This document shows, piece by piece, positions 8,139 through 17,354 of a stretch of 39,796 bases of DNA. How positions within the stretch are numbered: the stretch's first letter is position 1; each line of letters begins with the position of its first letter. Below the pieces are notes generated by a model. The model was given only the letters and a program-made list of their open reading frames with translations. It did not search any database and had not been told where the DNA came from. The position numbers and the translations under genes are program-made. This DNA comes from Hydrogenophaga sp. Lineage in GTDB: Bacteria > Pseudomonadota > Gammaproteobacteria > Burkholderiales > Burkholderiaceae_C. Location: the NCBI RefSeq assembly GCF_022844385.1, contig NZ_JALHLX010000023.1, positions 1 through 39,796 on the forward strand, in the 5' to 3' direction.

Positions 8139-9472
8139 TGTCTTCGATGACTCCCCAGGAAATTGTTTCCGAACTCGACCGCTTCATCATCGGCCAGAAG
8201 GGCGCCAAACGCGCCGTGGCCATTGCGCTGCGCAACCGCTGGCGGCGCCAGCAGGTCGACGAAAAGCTGCGTCCTGAGATCACGCCCAAGAACATCCTCA
8301 TGATCGGCCCCACTGGCGTGGGCAAGACCGAGATCGCGCGTCGCCTGGCGCGGCTGGCCGACGCGCCTTTCATCAAGGTCGAGGCCACCAAGTTCACCGA
8401 GGTGGGCTATGTGGGCAAGGACGTGGACAGCATCATCCGCGACCTGGCTGAAATAGCGATCAAACAAACCCGCGAAGTGGAGATGCACAAGCAGCGCGTG
8501 CGCGCCGAAGACGCAGCAGAAGACCGCATCCTGGACATCCTCATTCCACCGGCGCGCAGTGCGGAGCCGGTGACCAACGTGGTGCCCCTGCCCGAGAGCA
8601 CGGCGCGCCAGAACTTCCGCAAGAAGCTGCGCGAAGGCGATTTGAACGACCGCGAGATCGAGATTGATCTGCTCGAAGCGCGCCCGGCCATGGAGATCAT
8701 GGGCCCGGCCGGCATGGAAGACATGGCCGAACAACTGCGGGGCATGTTCAGCCAGATCGGCGCCGGCAAACGCCAGACGCGCAAGCTCAAGATCGGCGAC
8801 GCGTTGAAGCTGCTGATCGACGAGGAAGCCGGCAAGCTGGTCAACGAAGACGACATCAAGACCCGCGCCCTGCACAACGCGGAGCAGAACGGGATCGTGT
8901 TCATCGACGAGATCGACAAGGTCACCTCGCGCAGCGATTCCGGCAGCGCAGAGGTGTCGCGCCAAGGTGTGCAGCGCGACCTGCTGCCACTGGTGGAGGG
9001 CACTACCGTGACCACCAAGTACGGAGTGATCAAGACCGACCACATCCTGTTCATCGCCAGCGGGGCCTTTCACCTGGCCAAGCCGAGCGACCTGATTCCC
9101 GAGCTGCAGGGCCGCTTTCCCATCCGGGTGGAGCTGCAGTCGCTCTCGGTCGACGACTTCGAGGCCATCCTCACGCAGACCCACGCCTCGCTGGTGCGTC
9201 AGTACCAGGCGCTGCTGGCCACCGAGGGCGTGACGCTGGCGTTCTCGCCCGAAGGCATCCGCCAACTGGCGCAGATCGCTTGCGACGTGAACGAGCGCAC
9301 CGAGAACATCGGCGCGCGCCGCCTGGCCACCGTAATGGAGCACTTGCTGGACGAGGTGAGTTTTGACGCCACCAAGCTGCAAGGCCAGACCATCACCATC
9401 GACGCGGACTACGTGAACGGGCGCCTGGCCGCGCTCAGCCGCAACGAAGACCTCTCGCGCTACATCCTGTGA
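8138..9472 (+). CDS. hslU: ATP-dependent protease ATPase subunit HslU (ClpY)
   Basis: HslU is the AAA+ unfoldase that feeds substrates to HslV. The 444-residue length is standard. Residues 57-64 are the Walker A motif GPTGVGKT, and VFIDEIDK around 254-261 is Walker [15 protein letters not shown] is the pore-loop region (GYVG), followed by the I-domain (about 105-240). The sensor-2 region [18 protein letters not shown] and the family C-terminus LSRYIL, which docks into HslV, are both present. The start ATG overlaps the hslV stop. A compact hairpin follows the gene at 9516-9534. Confidence 0.96.
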   Translation: MSSMTPQEIVSELDRFIIGQKGAKRAVAIALRNRWRRQQVDEKLRPEITPKNILMIGPTGVGKTEIARRLARLADAPFIKVEATKFTEVGYVGKDVDSIIRDLAEIAIKQTREVEMHKQRVRAEDAAEDRILDILIPPARSAEPVTNVVPLPESTARQNFRKKLREGDLNDREIEIDLLEARPAMEIMGPAGMEDMAEQLRGMFSQIGAGKRQTRKLKIGDALKLLIDEEAGKLVNEDDIKTRALHNAEQNGIVFIDEIDKVTSRSDSGSAEVSRQGVQRDLLPLVEGTTVTTKYGVIKTDHILFIASGAFHLAKPSDLIPELQGRFPIRVELQSLSVDDFEAILTQTHASLVRQYQALLATEGVTLAFSPEGIRQLAQIACDVNERTENIGARRLATVMEHLLDEVSFDATKLQGQTITIDADYVNGRLAALSRNEDLSRYIL

Positions 9473-9515
9473 GCGCCTGGCCGGACGTCAACCCGGTCCG
9501 ATGACACCCCGAGCC

Positions 9516-9534
9516 ACCAACGCCAGCCGTTGGT
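9516..9534 (+). terminator. Candidate hairpin terminator after hslVU
   Basis: A perfect 7-bp stem (ACCAACG/CGTTGGT) with a 5-nt loop CCAGC lies 43 nt after the hslU stop, preceded by a weaker CGGAC/GTCCG hairpin at 9482-9500. There is no following T-run, so intrinsic termination is uncertain; it could instead protect the 3' end or act with Rho. Confidence 0.35.
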
Positions 9535-9732
9535 CGGCCGATTTGCCTGCCGGCATCCCTCAGGACGACCCCAGACGCTGCAGGGTTTTGAAGCATCACA
9601 TTCAGAGCCGGTTGTAAGTGCTTGCTTTTAATGCATTTTTGGCTTGCAAACAGCTTCAAAATGTATCCTAAGTGGTTGATTTCATTGGAAAAAATTTCCA
9701 TCTGCTGAGTTGCACGCCTTGGTTTTCCTGAT

Positions 9733-9768
9733 AAAGTGGAAAAAAGTGCATTTAAGTGGTGAAAAGTG
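9733..9768 (+). promoter_or_regulatory. MraZ binding repeats (four boxes, 10-bp period)
   Basis: AAAGTG occurs at 9733-9738, 9743-9748 and 9763-9768, with TAAGTG at 9753-9758, so four boxes sit at exactly 10-bp intervals, one per helical turn. MraZ is known to bind tandem GTG-containing repeats at 10-bp spacing upstream of its own gene (AAAGTG-type in Mollicutes, TGGG-type in E. coli). The array ends 20 nt before the mraZ start codon, so the oligomeric MraZ ring probably represses its own operon here. The boxes overlap a GTG at 9756 that is in frame with mraZ but is not the likely start. Confidence 0.8.
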
Positions 9769-9788
9769 TTTTCCAAGGATTGATCGCG

Positions 9789-10214
9789 GTGTTTCAGGGT
9801 GCTTCTTCTCTCAGTCTCGACGCCAAGGGTCGGCTCTCGGTGCCAACCCGGCACCGTGACGTCCTGAGCGCGGGTGCGAGCCAGCTCACCATCACCAAAC
9901 ATCCCCACGGCTGCCTGATGATTTTCCCGCGCAGCGCGTGGGAACAGTTCCGCGATCGCATTGCTTCGCTGCCCATGCAGGCGCAGTGGTGGAAGCGCAT
10001 TTTCCTGGGCAACGCCATGGACGTGGAGATGGACGGCACCGGCCGCGTGCTGGTCTCGCCCGAGCTGCGCGCTGGCGCGGGGATCACCAAGGACGTGGTG
10101 TTGCTCGGCATGGGCGCCTATTTCGAGCTGTGGGACGCGCAGGTGTACGCCGCCCAGGAAGCCGAAGCCATGAAGGCCGACATGCCCGATGTCTTCAAGG
10201 ACTTCTCTTTCTAA
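9789..10214 (+). CDS. mraZ: Transcriptional regulator MraZ
   Basis: MraZ is the DNA-binding first gene of dcw clusters, with two SpoVT/AbrB-like repeats that assemble into a ring. The 141-residue product begins [24 protein letters not shown]. The first repeat (about 1-60) carries DAKGRLSVP and the second (about 75-130) carries [16 protein letters not shown] chose the GTG at 9789 because AAGGA ends 9 nt before it and the protein then begins at the conserved [14 protein letters not shown]; an in-frame GTG at 9756 lies within the MraZ boxes. The stop is 5 nt before the rsmH ATG. Autoregulation through the boxes at 9733-9768 is expected. Confidence 0.93.
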   Translation: MFQGASSLSLDAKGRLSVPTRHRDVLSAGASQLTITKHPHGCLMIFPRSAWEQFRDRIASLPMQAQWWKRIFLGNAMDVEMDGTGRVLVSPELRAGAGITKDVVLLGMGAYFELWDAQVYAAQEAEAMKADMPDVFKDFSF

Positions 10215-10219
10215 GGGCG

Positions 10220-11146
10220 ATGGTGCAAGGCACATGGATTCACCACACCGTCCTGTTGAACGAAGCCGTGCAAGCACTGGCGATCAACCCGGACGGTCAT
10301 TACGTCGACGCCACCTTCGGGCGCGGCGGCCATTCGCGTCTCATCCTCGAGCAGCTGTCCCGTCAAGGGCGACTGACCGTCTTCGACAAAGATCCGCAGG
10401 CGGTGGAAGCCGCGCAGTCGATGGCCGCCACCGATGCGCGCATCGCCATCCGCCACGAGGGCTTTGCCCATCTGGGCGAGTTGGGGGCGGCGAGTGTGGA
10501 CGGGGTGCTCATGGACCTCGGCGTGAGCTCGCCACAGATCGACGACCCCGAGAGGGGTTTTTCTTTTCGCAACGATGGCCCCCTGGACATGCGCATGGAC
10601 ACCACGCGCGGCCAGAGCGTGGCTCAGTGGCTGGAAACAGCCGATGTTTCAACCCTGTCGGAGGTCATCCGTGACTATGGCGAAGAACGGTTTGCTCAAC
10701 CGATTGCAAAGGCGATTGATCGTCGCCGACAGGAACGGGGCCCTTTTCGAACCACCCGTGAGTTGGCCGAAATCGTGGCTGGCGCGGTCAAAACCCGCGA
10801 GCCGGGCAAGGACCCTGCAACGCGCACATTTCAGGCTTTTCGGATTTTCATCAACGCCGAGCTTGAAGAGCTGCAACAAGCGCTAGAAGCCAGCCTGCAC
10901 GTCTTGCGGCCCACAGGACACCTCGTGGTGATCAGCTTCCACTCGCTCGAAGACCGCATGGTCAAGCAGTTCATGGCGCGCCATTCGCGCGCCGTGGTGG
11001 ACCGCCGCGTGCCATTTGCCGAACCCGCGCCCATGGCGTTGCGCGGCTTGAAACGCGTGATGCCGTCGGACGAGGAGGTCAAAGGCAACCCACGGTCGCG
11101 CAGTGCGGTGATGCGCGTGGCCGAGCGCACGGAGGCCGCACCGTGA
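10220..11146 (+). CDS. rsmH: 16S rRNA m4C1402 methyltransferase RsmH
   Basis: RsmH (MraW) methylates N4 of C1402 in the ribosomal P site using SAM. The 308-residue protein shows [10 protein letters not shown] at the start, the SAM motif [30 protein letters not shown], and the conserved C-terminal [16 protein letters not shown] and [12 protein letters not shown]. The frame stays open upstream through mraZ, but the ATG at 10220 gives the correct family start. AAGGG lies only 2 nt ahead of it, so translation may rely on coupling with mraZ. Unlike most dcw junctions it does not overlap the next gene; a 72-bp repeat is wedged between it and ftsL. Confidence 0.94.
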   Translation: MVQGTWIHHTVLLNEAVQALAINPDGHYVDATFGRGGHSRLILEQLSRQGRLTVFDKDPQAVEAAQSMAATDARIAIRHEGFAHLGELGAASVDGVLMDLGVSSPQIDDPERGFSFRNDGPLDMRMDTTRGQSVAQWLETADVSTLSEVIRDYGEERFAQPIAKAIDRRRQERGPFRTTRELAEIVAGAVKTREPGKDPATRTFQAFRIFINAELEELQQALEASLHVLRPTGHLVVISFHSLEDRMVKQFMARHSRAVVDRRVPFAEPAPMALRGLKRVMPSDEEVKGNPRSRSAVMRVAERTEAAP

Positions 11147-11153
11147 GCGCAGC

Positions 11154-11225
11154 GCCGGGCCGCCCCAAGCAAGCTCGTACCCCCTTGGGGGGCAGCGCAG
11201 TCCACGAAGTGGCAAGCGTGGGGGG
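11154..11225 (+). repeat. 72-bp palindrome-rich intergenic repeat, copy A
   Basis: This copy fills almost the whole gap between rsmH and ftsL. It starts with GCCGGGCCGCCCCAAG, contains a C-run/G-run hairpin (CCCCCTTGGGGGG) followed by CAGCG, and ends with AAGCGTGGGGGA. The same blocks occur in copies at 18474-18546 (same strand) and 22978-23049 (opposite strand). The final GGGGGA (11221-11226) sits 5 nt before the ftsL ATG and is the only plausible Shine-Dalgarno sequence there. Confidence 0.85.
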
Positions 11226-11231
11226 ATTGTC

Positions 11232-11528
11232 ATGATCCGTTTGAACCTCGTGCTGCTGCTCGCCGTGATCGCCAGTGCCTTCTACCTGGTGCACACCCAG
11301 TACGAGTCGCGCCGGCTCTACGCAGCGCTGGACAAGGCGCAGGCGCAGTCGCGCAAGCTCGACGCCGAACACGAACAACTGCAGGTGCAAAAGCGCGCTC
11401 AGGCCACGCCGGCGCGGGTGCAGCAACTGGCCACGCGCCAGCTGCAGATGCGTCCGGTCACGCCGGGTGTGACGCAGTACGTGACGGTGTTCGAGCCGTC
11501 CGTGCCAGCGGAGGCACCCTTCAGATGA
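11232..11528 (+). CDS. ftsL: Cell division protein FtsL
   Basis: FtsL is a bitopic inner-membrane protein that, with FtsB and FtsQ, activates FtsWI at the septum. The 98-residue product has a very short cytoplasmic start, one transmembrane helix (about 3-22, LNLVLLLAVIASAFYLV) and a periplasmic coiled coil (about 28-60). The conserved tail region includes RVQQLATRQLQMRPV. Sequence conservation is low in this family, so size, topology and position between rsmH and ftsI carry the call. The ATG at 11232 is 5 nt after GGGGGA at the end of repeat copy A. The stop overlaps the ftsI start (ATGA). Confidence 0.9.
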   Translation: MIRLNLVLLLAVIASAFYLVHTQYESRRLYAALDKAQAQSRKLDAEHEQLQVQKRAQATPARVQQLATRQLQMRPVTPGVTQYVTVFEPSVPAEAPFR

Positions 11529-13258
11529 GCCGCAGCATCAACTACAGCGCCAGCCCGCTGCTGGCCAGCAAGACGCCGGTGTGGCGCAGCAAGTTCATCG
11601 TCGCTGCGCTGGCGGTGGCGTTTGCGGGTCTGGCCGGGCGTGCCGCGTATGTGCAGGTGTTCGGCAACGACTTCTTCCAGCGCCAGGGTGAGGTGCGCTT
11701 CGCCCGCACGCTGGAGCTGCCGGCCAACCGCGGCCGCGTGCTGGACCGCAACGGCCTCATCCTCGCCTCCAGTGTGGTGGCGCAGAGCATCTGGGCGATC
11801 CCCGAAGACGTGGACCGCACCGACCCCAAGCTGCGCCAGCTCGCCAAACTGCTGGAGATGCCGCTGGCCGACCTGCGCAAGCGCCTGGCGGTGGAGGACA
11901 AGACCTTTGTGTGGATCAAGCGCCAGGTGGACGAGCCCGTGGCCAAGGAGATCGCCGCGCTGGGCATCAAGGGCTTTCACCAGCGCCGCGAGTACAAGCG
12001 CCAGTACCCCGAAGGCGAAGCGGCTGCGCACGTGGTCGGTTTCACCAACGTGGAAGACCGTGGGCAGGAGGGCGTGGAGCTGGCGTTCAACCAGCAGCTC
12101 TCGGGCAGGAACGGTTCGCGTCGCGTCATCAAGGACCGTCTCGGTCGTGTGGTGGAAGACGTGCGCGACGTGGTACCTCCGGTGGACGGACCCGACCTGC
12201 AGCTCTCCATCGACAGCAAGGTGCAGTACTTCGCCTACCAGAAGCTGAAAGAAGCGGTGCTGACCCACAAGGCGCGCGCGGGCAGCGTGGTGGTGCTCGA
12301 CACCCAGACCGGCGAAGTGCTGGCGCTGGCCAACTACCCGAGCTACAACCCCAACCGGCGTGTGAACCTCAGCGGCGAGCAGTTGCGCAACCGCGTGCTC
12401 ACCGACAGTTTCGAGCCCGGCTCGACCATGAAGCCCTTCATCACCGCGCTGGCGCTGGACAAGGGCATGGTCACGCCCAACACGCCGATCAACACCGCGC
12501 CGGGCCGCATCACCATCGGTGGCTCCTCGATCAGCGACACGCACCCGCACGAAATTCTGACGGTCACCGAGGTCCTGCAAAAGTCGAGCAACGTGGGCAC
12601 CGTCAAGTTGGCCATGCAAATGAGCCCGCGCGAAATGTGGGAAACCTACGCCCAGGCTGGCTTCGGGCAGAAGCCGCAGGTGCCGTTTCCCGGTGCCGTG
12701 ACCGGTCGACTGCGCCCGTACAAGACCTGGCGCCCGATCGAACAGGCCACCATGAGCTACGGCTACGGCCTCTCGGCCTCCCTGTTCCAGCTGGCCCAGG
12801 CCTACACCGTCTTCGCGCGCGATGGCGAGCTGATCCCGGTGACGCTGCAAAAGTCGGACGAGCCGGTGAGCGGCGTGCGCGTGTTCAGCGAAAAGAACGC
12901 CGTGGCCGTGCGTTCCATGTTGCAGCTTGCGGCCGGCCCCGGCGGCACCGGCTCGCGTGCGCAGACCATGGGCTACTCGGTGGGTGGCAAGTCGGGCACG
13001 GCGCGCAAGCAGGAGGGCAAGGGCTACGCCGACAAGAAGTACCGCAGCTTCTTCGTCGGGCTGGCGCCGGTGGAGTCGCCGCGCATTGTGGTGGCCGTGA
13101 TGGTCGACGAACCCACGAATGGCCAGTACTACGGAGGTCTGGTGGCCGCACCCGTGTTCAGCGAGACGGTGCAGCAGACGCTGCGCATCCTCGGTGTGCA
13201 GCCCGACATGAGCGTCAAGCCGCAGATCGTCACCGAAGTGGTCGAGGAATCGTTCTGA
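11525..13258 (+). CDS. ftsI: Septal peptidoglycan transpeptidase FtsI (PBP3)
   Basis: FtsI is the class B penicillin-binding protein that cross-links septal peptidoglycan with FtsW. The 577-residue protein has a cytoplasmic tail, a transmembrane helix (about 25-42), a pedestal domain and a transpeptidase domain. Active-site motifs are all present: Ser300-Thr-Met-Lys303 (SxxK), Ser354-Ser-Asn356 (SxN) and Lys489-Ser-Gly-Thr492 (KTG type). Length and spacing match E. coli FtsI. It overlaps ftsL by 4 nt, and its TGA shares one base with the murE ATG (TGATG). Confidence 0.96.
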   Translation: MSRSINYSASPLLASKTPVWRSKFIVAALAVAFAGLAGRAAYVQVFGNDFFQRQGEVRFARTLELPANRGRVLDRNGLILASSVVAQSIWAIPEDVDRTDPKLRQLAKLLEMPLADLRKRLAVEDKTFVWIKRQVDEPVAKEIAALGIKGFHQRREYKRQYPEGEAAAHVVGFTNVEDRGQEGVELAFNQQLSGRNGSRRVIKDRLGRVVEDVRDVVPPVDGPDLQLSIDSKVQYFAYQKLKEAVLTHKARAGSVVVLDTQTGEVLALANYPSYNPNRRVNLSGEQLRNRVLTDSFEPGSTMKPFITALALDKGMVTPNTPINTAPGRITIGGSSISDTHPHEILTVTEVLQKSSNVGTVKLAMQMSPREMWETYAQAGFGQKPQVPFPGAVTGRLRPYKTWRPIEQATMSYGYGLSASLFQLAQAYTVFARDGELIPVTLQKSDEPVSGVRVFSEKNAVAVRSMLQLAAGPGGTGSRAQTMGYSVGGKSGTARKQEGKGYADKKYRSFFVGLAPVESPRIVVAVMVDEPTNGQYYGGLVAAPVFSETVQQTLRILGVQPDMSVKPQIVTEVVEESF

Positions 13259-14769
13259 TGCAGACGCTGGACCAGACCCGCGACATCGCCGCCTGGTTGC
13301 GCACGAGCGTCACTGGCGCGCTCCAGTGCGACAGCCGCCGCTTGCAGCCGGGTGACGGTTTTGTGGCCTGGCCCGGCGCGGCGACCGATGGCCGCAGCTA
13401 TGTGAACGCCGCGCTGGCGTCGGGCGCCGTGGCCGCTCTGGTCGAGCGCGACGGTGTCGAGTCCTTTGGTCTGGACGATCCCCGCGTGCTCGCCGTGCCC
13501 GACCTGAAGAACCAGGCTGGCGGTATTGCCAGCGAATTCAGCGGTCACCCCAGCGGCGCGCTCGACGTGCTGGCCATCACCGGCACCAACGGCAAGACCT
13601 CGTGTGCCTGGTGGGCTGCACAACTGCTTTCGGTGTGCGCCCGGCCCTGTGCCGTGGTCGGCACGCTCGGCATGGGTCAACCGGGCTCTGCGCTGGTGCC
13701 CACGGGCCTCACCACCCCCGACCCCGTGATGCTGCAACAGCAGCTTCGACGTTTTGTGGATGAAGGCTTGAAGGCCTGCGCGATCGAGGCCTCGTCCATC
13801 GGCCTGGTCGAAGGCCGCTTGAACGCCACGCAGGTGCGCGTGGCCGTGTTCACCAATTTCACACAGGACCACCTGGACTTTCACGGCAGCATGGATGCCT
13901 ACTGGGACGCCAAGGCCGCGCTGTTCGACTGGCCGGGTCTGGCCGCTGCGGTGGTCAATACCGACGATGCGCACGGCGCTCAACTGGCAGTCCAGTTGGC
14001 CGGTCGGGAGCTGGACTTGTGGACCGTGGGCATCGAATCGCGCGCCCGCCTGAACGCGGTGGACGTCCAGTTCACCCACGCAGGGATGGCATTCGCGGTT
14101 GTCGAGCGGGACGCACAAGGCGCCGAGATCGATCGCCACACTTTGCAAGTGCCGCTGGTGGGCCGCTACAACGTGTCCAACCTGCTGTGTGTTCTGGCCT
14201 CTGCGCGCGCACTGGGCGTGTCGCTGCAGCAAGCCGTCAAGGCCTGTGGCGCGCTCACGCCGGTGCCAGGCCGCATGGAGCAGGCCGAAGCGCCCGCCCC
14301 CGACCAACCCCTGGTGCTGGTGGATTACGCCCACACGCCCGACGCGCTTGAAAAAGCGCTGCAGGCCCTGCAGCCGCTCGCCGCCCGGCGTGGCGGTGCG
14401 CTGTGGGTGGTGGTGGGCTGTGGCGGCGACCGCGATGCCGGCAAACGCCCGCTCATGGCGGCCGTGGCCGAGCGCGAAGCGGTGCACGCCGTGCTCACCA
14501 GCGACAACCCGCGCAGCGAAGACCCGATCCACATCCTGGGCCAGATGGTCGCCGGCCTGTCAAACGCAGGGGCTGTCCTGGTCGAGCCCGACCGGGCCGC
14601 TGCCATCGGCACGGCCGTGGAGCGCGCACAAACCGCCGACGTGGTGCTGATCGCCGGCAAGGGCCACGAGGACTACCAGGACATCAAAGGCGTGAAGACG
14701 CCGTTCTCCGATCTGGTTCACGCGCGCCAGGCGCTGGCCGCCCGCGCAGCGCAGGGAGCCCACGCATGA
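13258..14769 (+). CDS. murE: UDP-MurNAc-tripeptide synthetase MurE (meso-DAP adding)
   Basis: MurE adds meso-diaminopimelate to UDP-MurNAc-L-Ala-D-Glu in the cytoplasm. The 503-residue protein has the Mur ligase ATP loop ITGTNGKTS (107-115) and a central domain with EASS and FTNFTQDHLDFHG. The C-terminal DNPR motif (416-419) marks meso-DAP rather than lysine specificity. The reading frame is open far upstream inside ftsI in another phase; the true start is the ATG at 13258 overlapping the ftsI stop. The end overlaps murF by 4 nt. DapF, which makes meso-DAP, is at the left edge of the window. Confidence 0.95.
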   Translation: MQTLDQTRDIAAWLRTSVTGALQCDSRRLQPGDGFVAWPGAATDGRSYVNAALASGAVAALVERDGVESFGLDDPRVLAVPDLKNQAGGIASEFSGHPSGALDVLAITGTNGKTSCAWWAAQLLSVCARPCAVVGTLGMGQPGSALVPTGLTTPDPVMLQQQLRRFVDEGLKACAIEASSIGLVEGRLNATQVRVAVFTNFTQDHLDFHGSMDAYWDAKAALFDWPGLAAAVVNTDDAHGAQLAVQLAGRELDLWTVGIESRARLNAVDVQFTHAGMAFAVVERDAQGAEIDRHTLQVPLVGRYNVSNLLCVLASARALGVSLQQAVKACGALTPVPGRMEQAEAPAPDQPLVLVDYAHTPDALEKALQALQPLAARRGGALWVVVGCGGDRDAGKRPLMAAVAEREAVHAVLTSDNPRSEDPIHILGQMVAGLSNAGAVLVEPDRAAAIGTAVERAQTADVVLIAGKGHEDYQDIKGVKTPFSDLVHARQALAARAAQGAHA

Positions 14770-16184
14770 AAACGCTCGGCCAGTTGCTCCCCCAACTCAG
14801 CGGCGCCCGCGTGGTCGGCCAGCCCGACGTGGTGATCACCCGCGTGCACACCGACACGCGCAGCCTGCAACCGGGCGACCTGTTCGTGGCCTTGACGGGT
14901 GAGCGCTTCGACGCGCATGACTTCCTGCCACAGGCGGTGGCGCAAGGCGCGGTGGCCGCCATCGCGCACATCGGATTGGCCGAGGCGGGCCTGCCCGGCG
15001 TGGAAGTACCCGACACGCGCCGCGCACTCGGCGAACTCGCGCTCCTGTGGCGCCAGCAGTTCCCCCTCCCCCTGATCGCCGTGACCGGCAGCAACGGCAA
15101 GACCACGGTCACACAGATGATCGCGTCCATCCTGCGCGCCGCCGCAGGCGATGCTGCCCACGCCACGCAGGGCAACTTCAACAACGACATCGGCGTGCCG
15201 CTCACGCTGCTGCGGCTGACCGCCGCGCACAAGCTCTCGGTGGTTGAACTCGGCATGAACCATCCCGGTGAAATCGGCGAGCTTGCTGCGCTCACCAAAC
15301 CCACTGTGGCGCTGGTGAACAACGCGCAGCGCGAGCACCAGGAATTCATGGCCACGGTGGAAGCCGTGGCGCTCGAAAACGGGCAGGTCATCCGGGCGCT
15401 GGCGGACGACGGTGTGGCCGTGTTCCCGTCGGATGACACGTACACGCCGCTGTGGCGCGGACTGGCCGCCGGACGCCGCGTGATGACCTTCAGCGACACC
15501 GACCCGGCCGCCGATGTGGCGGGCGTCAAGGCCGACTGGCAGGGCGGCGCCTGGACGCTGTGTTTCGCAACACCGGCCGGCAAGGGCACGGTGCATCTCA
15601 AGATTGCGGGTCGCCACAACGTGCGCAACGCGCTGGCCGCCACGGCCTGTGCGCTCGCTGCCGGTGTGAAGCTCGACTCGGTGGTGCGCGGGCTCGATGC
15701 CTTCGAGCCGGTGGGTGGGCGTTCGCGCGCGCTGGCGCTGCGGCTGGACGGCCGCACGATCACACTGATCGACGACACCTACAACGCCAACCCCGACTCG
15801 GTGCGCGCCGCCATCGATGTCCTGGCCGAGCTGCCCGGGCCGCGCCTGCTGGTGCTGGGCGACATGGGTGAGGTGGGCGAGCAAGGCCTGGCCTTTCATG
15901 AGGAAGTGTTGCGCCATGCCCGCGAACGCGGTGTCGAAGCCGTGCACGTGGCCGGCGACTGGATGCGCCAGGCCGCACCCGTGTGGCCCGCTGTGACGCA
16001 CTGGAACGAGGTGCCTGCCATGGCCGGTGCGGTGTGCGCCGCCGTGACGGACGACCGGCCGGTGTTCCACAGCGTGCTGGTCAAGGGCTCGCGCTTCATG
16101 CGCACCGAACGTGTGGTCGACGCCCTGCTGGCGCTGGACCCCACACAACAAAACAACAAGAAGGACAACGCCCATGCTGCCTAG
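14766..16184 (+). CDS. murF: UDP-MurNAc-tripeptide:D-Ala-D-Ala ligase MurF
   Basis: MurF completes the cytoplasmic pentapeptide precursor by adding D-Ala-D-Ala, which DdlB (encoded downstream) supplies. The 472-residue product shows [14 protein letters not shown] near the N-terminus and the ATP loop TGSNGKTT (107-114). [25 protein letters not shown] and the C-terminal [11 protein letters not shown] with LGDMGEVG follow, all MurF hallmarks. It starts at the ATG at 14766 (ATGA with murE). The last 11 nt overlap mraY. Confidence 0.95.
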   Translation: MKTLGQLLPQLSGARVVGQPDVVITRVHTDTRSLQPGDLFVALTGERFDAHDFLPQAVAQGAVAAIAHIGLAEAGLPGVEVPDTRRALGELALLWRQQFPLPLIAVTGSNGKTTVTQMIASILRAAAGDAAHATQGNFNNDIGVPLTLLRLTAAHKLSVVELGMNHPGEIGELAALTKPTVALVNNAQREHQEFMATVEAVALENGQVIRALADDGVAVFPSDDTYTPLWRGLAAGRRVMTFSDTDPAADVAGVKADWQGGAWTLCFATPAGKGTVHLKIAGRHNVRNALAATACALAAGVKLDSVVRGLDAFEPVGGRSRALALRLDGRTITLIDDTYNANPDSVRAAIDVLAELPGPRLLVLGDMGEVGEQGLAFHEEVLRHARERGVEAVHVAGDWMRQAAPVWPAVTHWNEVPAMAGAVCAAVTDDRPVFHSVLVKGSRFMRTERVVDALLALDPTQQNNKKDNAHAA

Positions 16185-17352
16185 CCTGGCCCTGTGGCTG
16201 CAAGGCCTGTCGCCCGATTTCGGTTTCCTTCGGGTGTTCCAGTACCTTACGTTTCGCGCCGTCATGGCCGCGCTCACCGCTCTGCTCATGGGCCTGGCCG
16301 CCGGCCCGTTTTTCATCCGCCGGCTGGCTGCACTGAAGATTGGCCAGCCGATCCGCGAATACGCGATGCAGACGCACATCAGCAAGGGCGGTACACCCAC
16401 CATGGGCGGCGTGCTCATCCTGTTTTCGATCGCGGTCTCCACCATCCTGTGGTTCGACCTGACGAACCGCTTCGTCTGGATCGTGTTGCTGGTCACGCTG
16501 GGCTTCGGTGCCATCGGCTGGGTGGACGACTGGCGCAAGGTGGTGCACAAGGACCCCGAGGGCATGCGCTCACGCGAGAAATACCTGTGGCAGTCGCTCA
16601 TCGGCCTGGTCGCCGCCTTCTACCTGGTGTTCAGCGTGTCCGAGACCAGCAACCTGCGGGTGCTGCAGCTGTTCTTCGCCTGGGTCTCGTCTGGCTTCAC
16701 GGTGGACCTGCCACCTCAGGCCGGTCTGCTCGTGCCCTTCTTCAAGGAGATCAGCTACCCGCTGGGCGTGTTCGGTTTCGTGGTCATGACCTACCTGGTC
16801 ATCGTCGGTTCGAGCAACGCGGTCAACCTCACTGACGGCCTTGATGGCCTGGCCATCATGCCGGTGGTGATGGTGGGTTCGGCCCTGGGTGTGTTCGCCT
16901 ACGTCACCGGCAACGCCGTCTTCGCGCGCTACCTGCTGTTGCCGCACATTCCGGGCGCGGGTGAGCTGCTGATCTTCTGCGCGGCCATGGCTGGCGCGGG
17001 TCTGGCCTTCTTGTGGTTCAACACCCACCCGGCGCAAGTGTTCATGGGTGACGTGGGCGCGCTGGCGCTTGGCGGCGCGCTGGGCACCATCGCCGTCATC
17101 GTTCGTCAGGAGATCGTGCTGGCCATCATGGGCGGCATCTTCGTGGTCGAGGCGCTCTCGGTCATGCTGCAGGTGACCTGGTTCAAGTACACCAAGCGCC
17201 GCTTTGGCACCGGTCGCCGCCTGTTCCAGATGGCGCCGCTGCACCACCACTTCGAGAAAAAGGGCTGGAAAGAGACGCAGGTCGTCGTGCGTTTCTGGAT
17301 CATCACCATGCTCTTGTGCCTCGTGGGCCTGTCCACGCTGAAGCTGCGTTGA
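16174..17352 (+). CDS. mraY: Phospho-MurNAc-pentapeptide transferase MraY
   Basis: MraY transfers phospho-MurNAc-pentapeptide to undecaprenyl phosphate, making lipid I on the inner membrane. The 392-residue protein has about ten membrane segments and the family motifs: KGGTPTMGG, Asp118-Asp119 in [18 protein letters not shown], and [11 protein letters not shown] (His357-359). I chose the ATG at 16174 because AAGGA (16161-16165) precedes it by 8 nt and MraY then has its normal length. The first codons overlap the end of murF by 11 nt in another frame. Confidence 0.95.
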   Translation: MLPSLALWLQGLSPDFGFLRVFQYLTFRAVMAALTALLMGLAAGPFFIRRLAALKIGQPIREYAMQTHISKGGTPTMGGVLILFSIAVSTILWFDLTNRFVWIVLLVTLGFGAIGWVDDWRKVVHKDPEGMRSREKYLWQSLIGLVAAFYLVFSVSETSNLRVLQLFFAWVSSGFTVDLPPQAGLLVPFFKEISYPLGVFGFVVMTYLVIVGSSNAVNLTDGLDGLAIMPVVMVGSALGVFAYVTGNAVFARYLLLPHIPGAGELLIFCAAMAGAGLAFLWFNTHPAQVFMGDVGALALGGALGTIAVIVRQEIVLAIMGGIFVVEALSVMLQVTWFKYTKRRFGTGRRLFQMAPLHHHFEKKGWKETQVVVRFWIITMLLCLVGLSTLKLR

Positions 17353-17354
17353 AC

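Larger units (their letters stand above)
9473..9788 (+). other. Regulatory region upstream of the dcw cluster
   Basis: This 316-nt gene-free stretch contains the hairpins after hslU, then from about 9600 a markedly AT-richer segment than the rest of the window. A perfect inverted repeat with 6-bp arms TGGAAA/TTTCCA around AAA is at 9686-9700. Four MraZ-type boxes are at 9733-9768 and the mraZ ribosome site AAGGA is at 9775-9779. A weak promoter candidate is TTGCAC at 9710-9715 with TAAAGT at 9732-9737 (16-nt spacer). The main dcw promoter almost certainly lies here, but I cannot fix the hexamers. Confidence 0.6.

Noticed and set aside
11911..13257. Upstream open frame continuous with murE, extending it by 449 codons into ftsI
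   Set aside because: This part is out of frame with ftsI and has shadow composition; murE starts at the ATG overlapping the ftsI stop.
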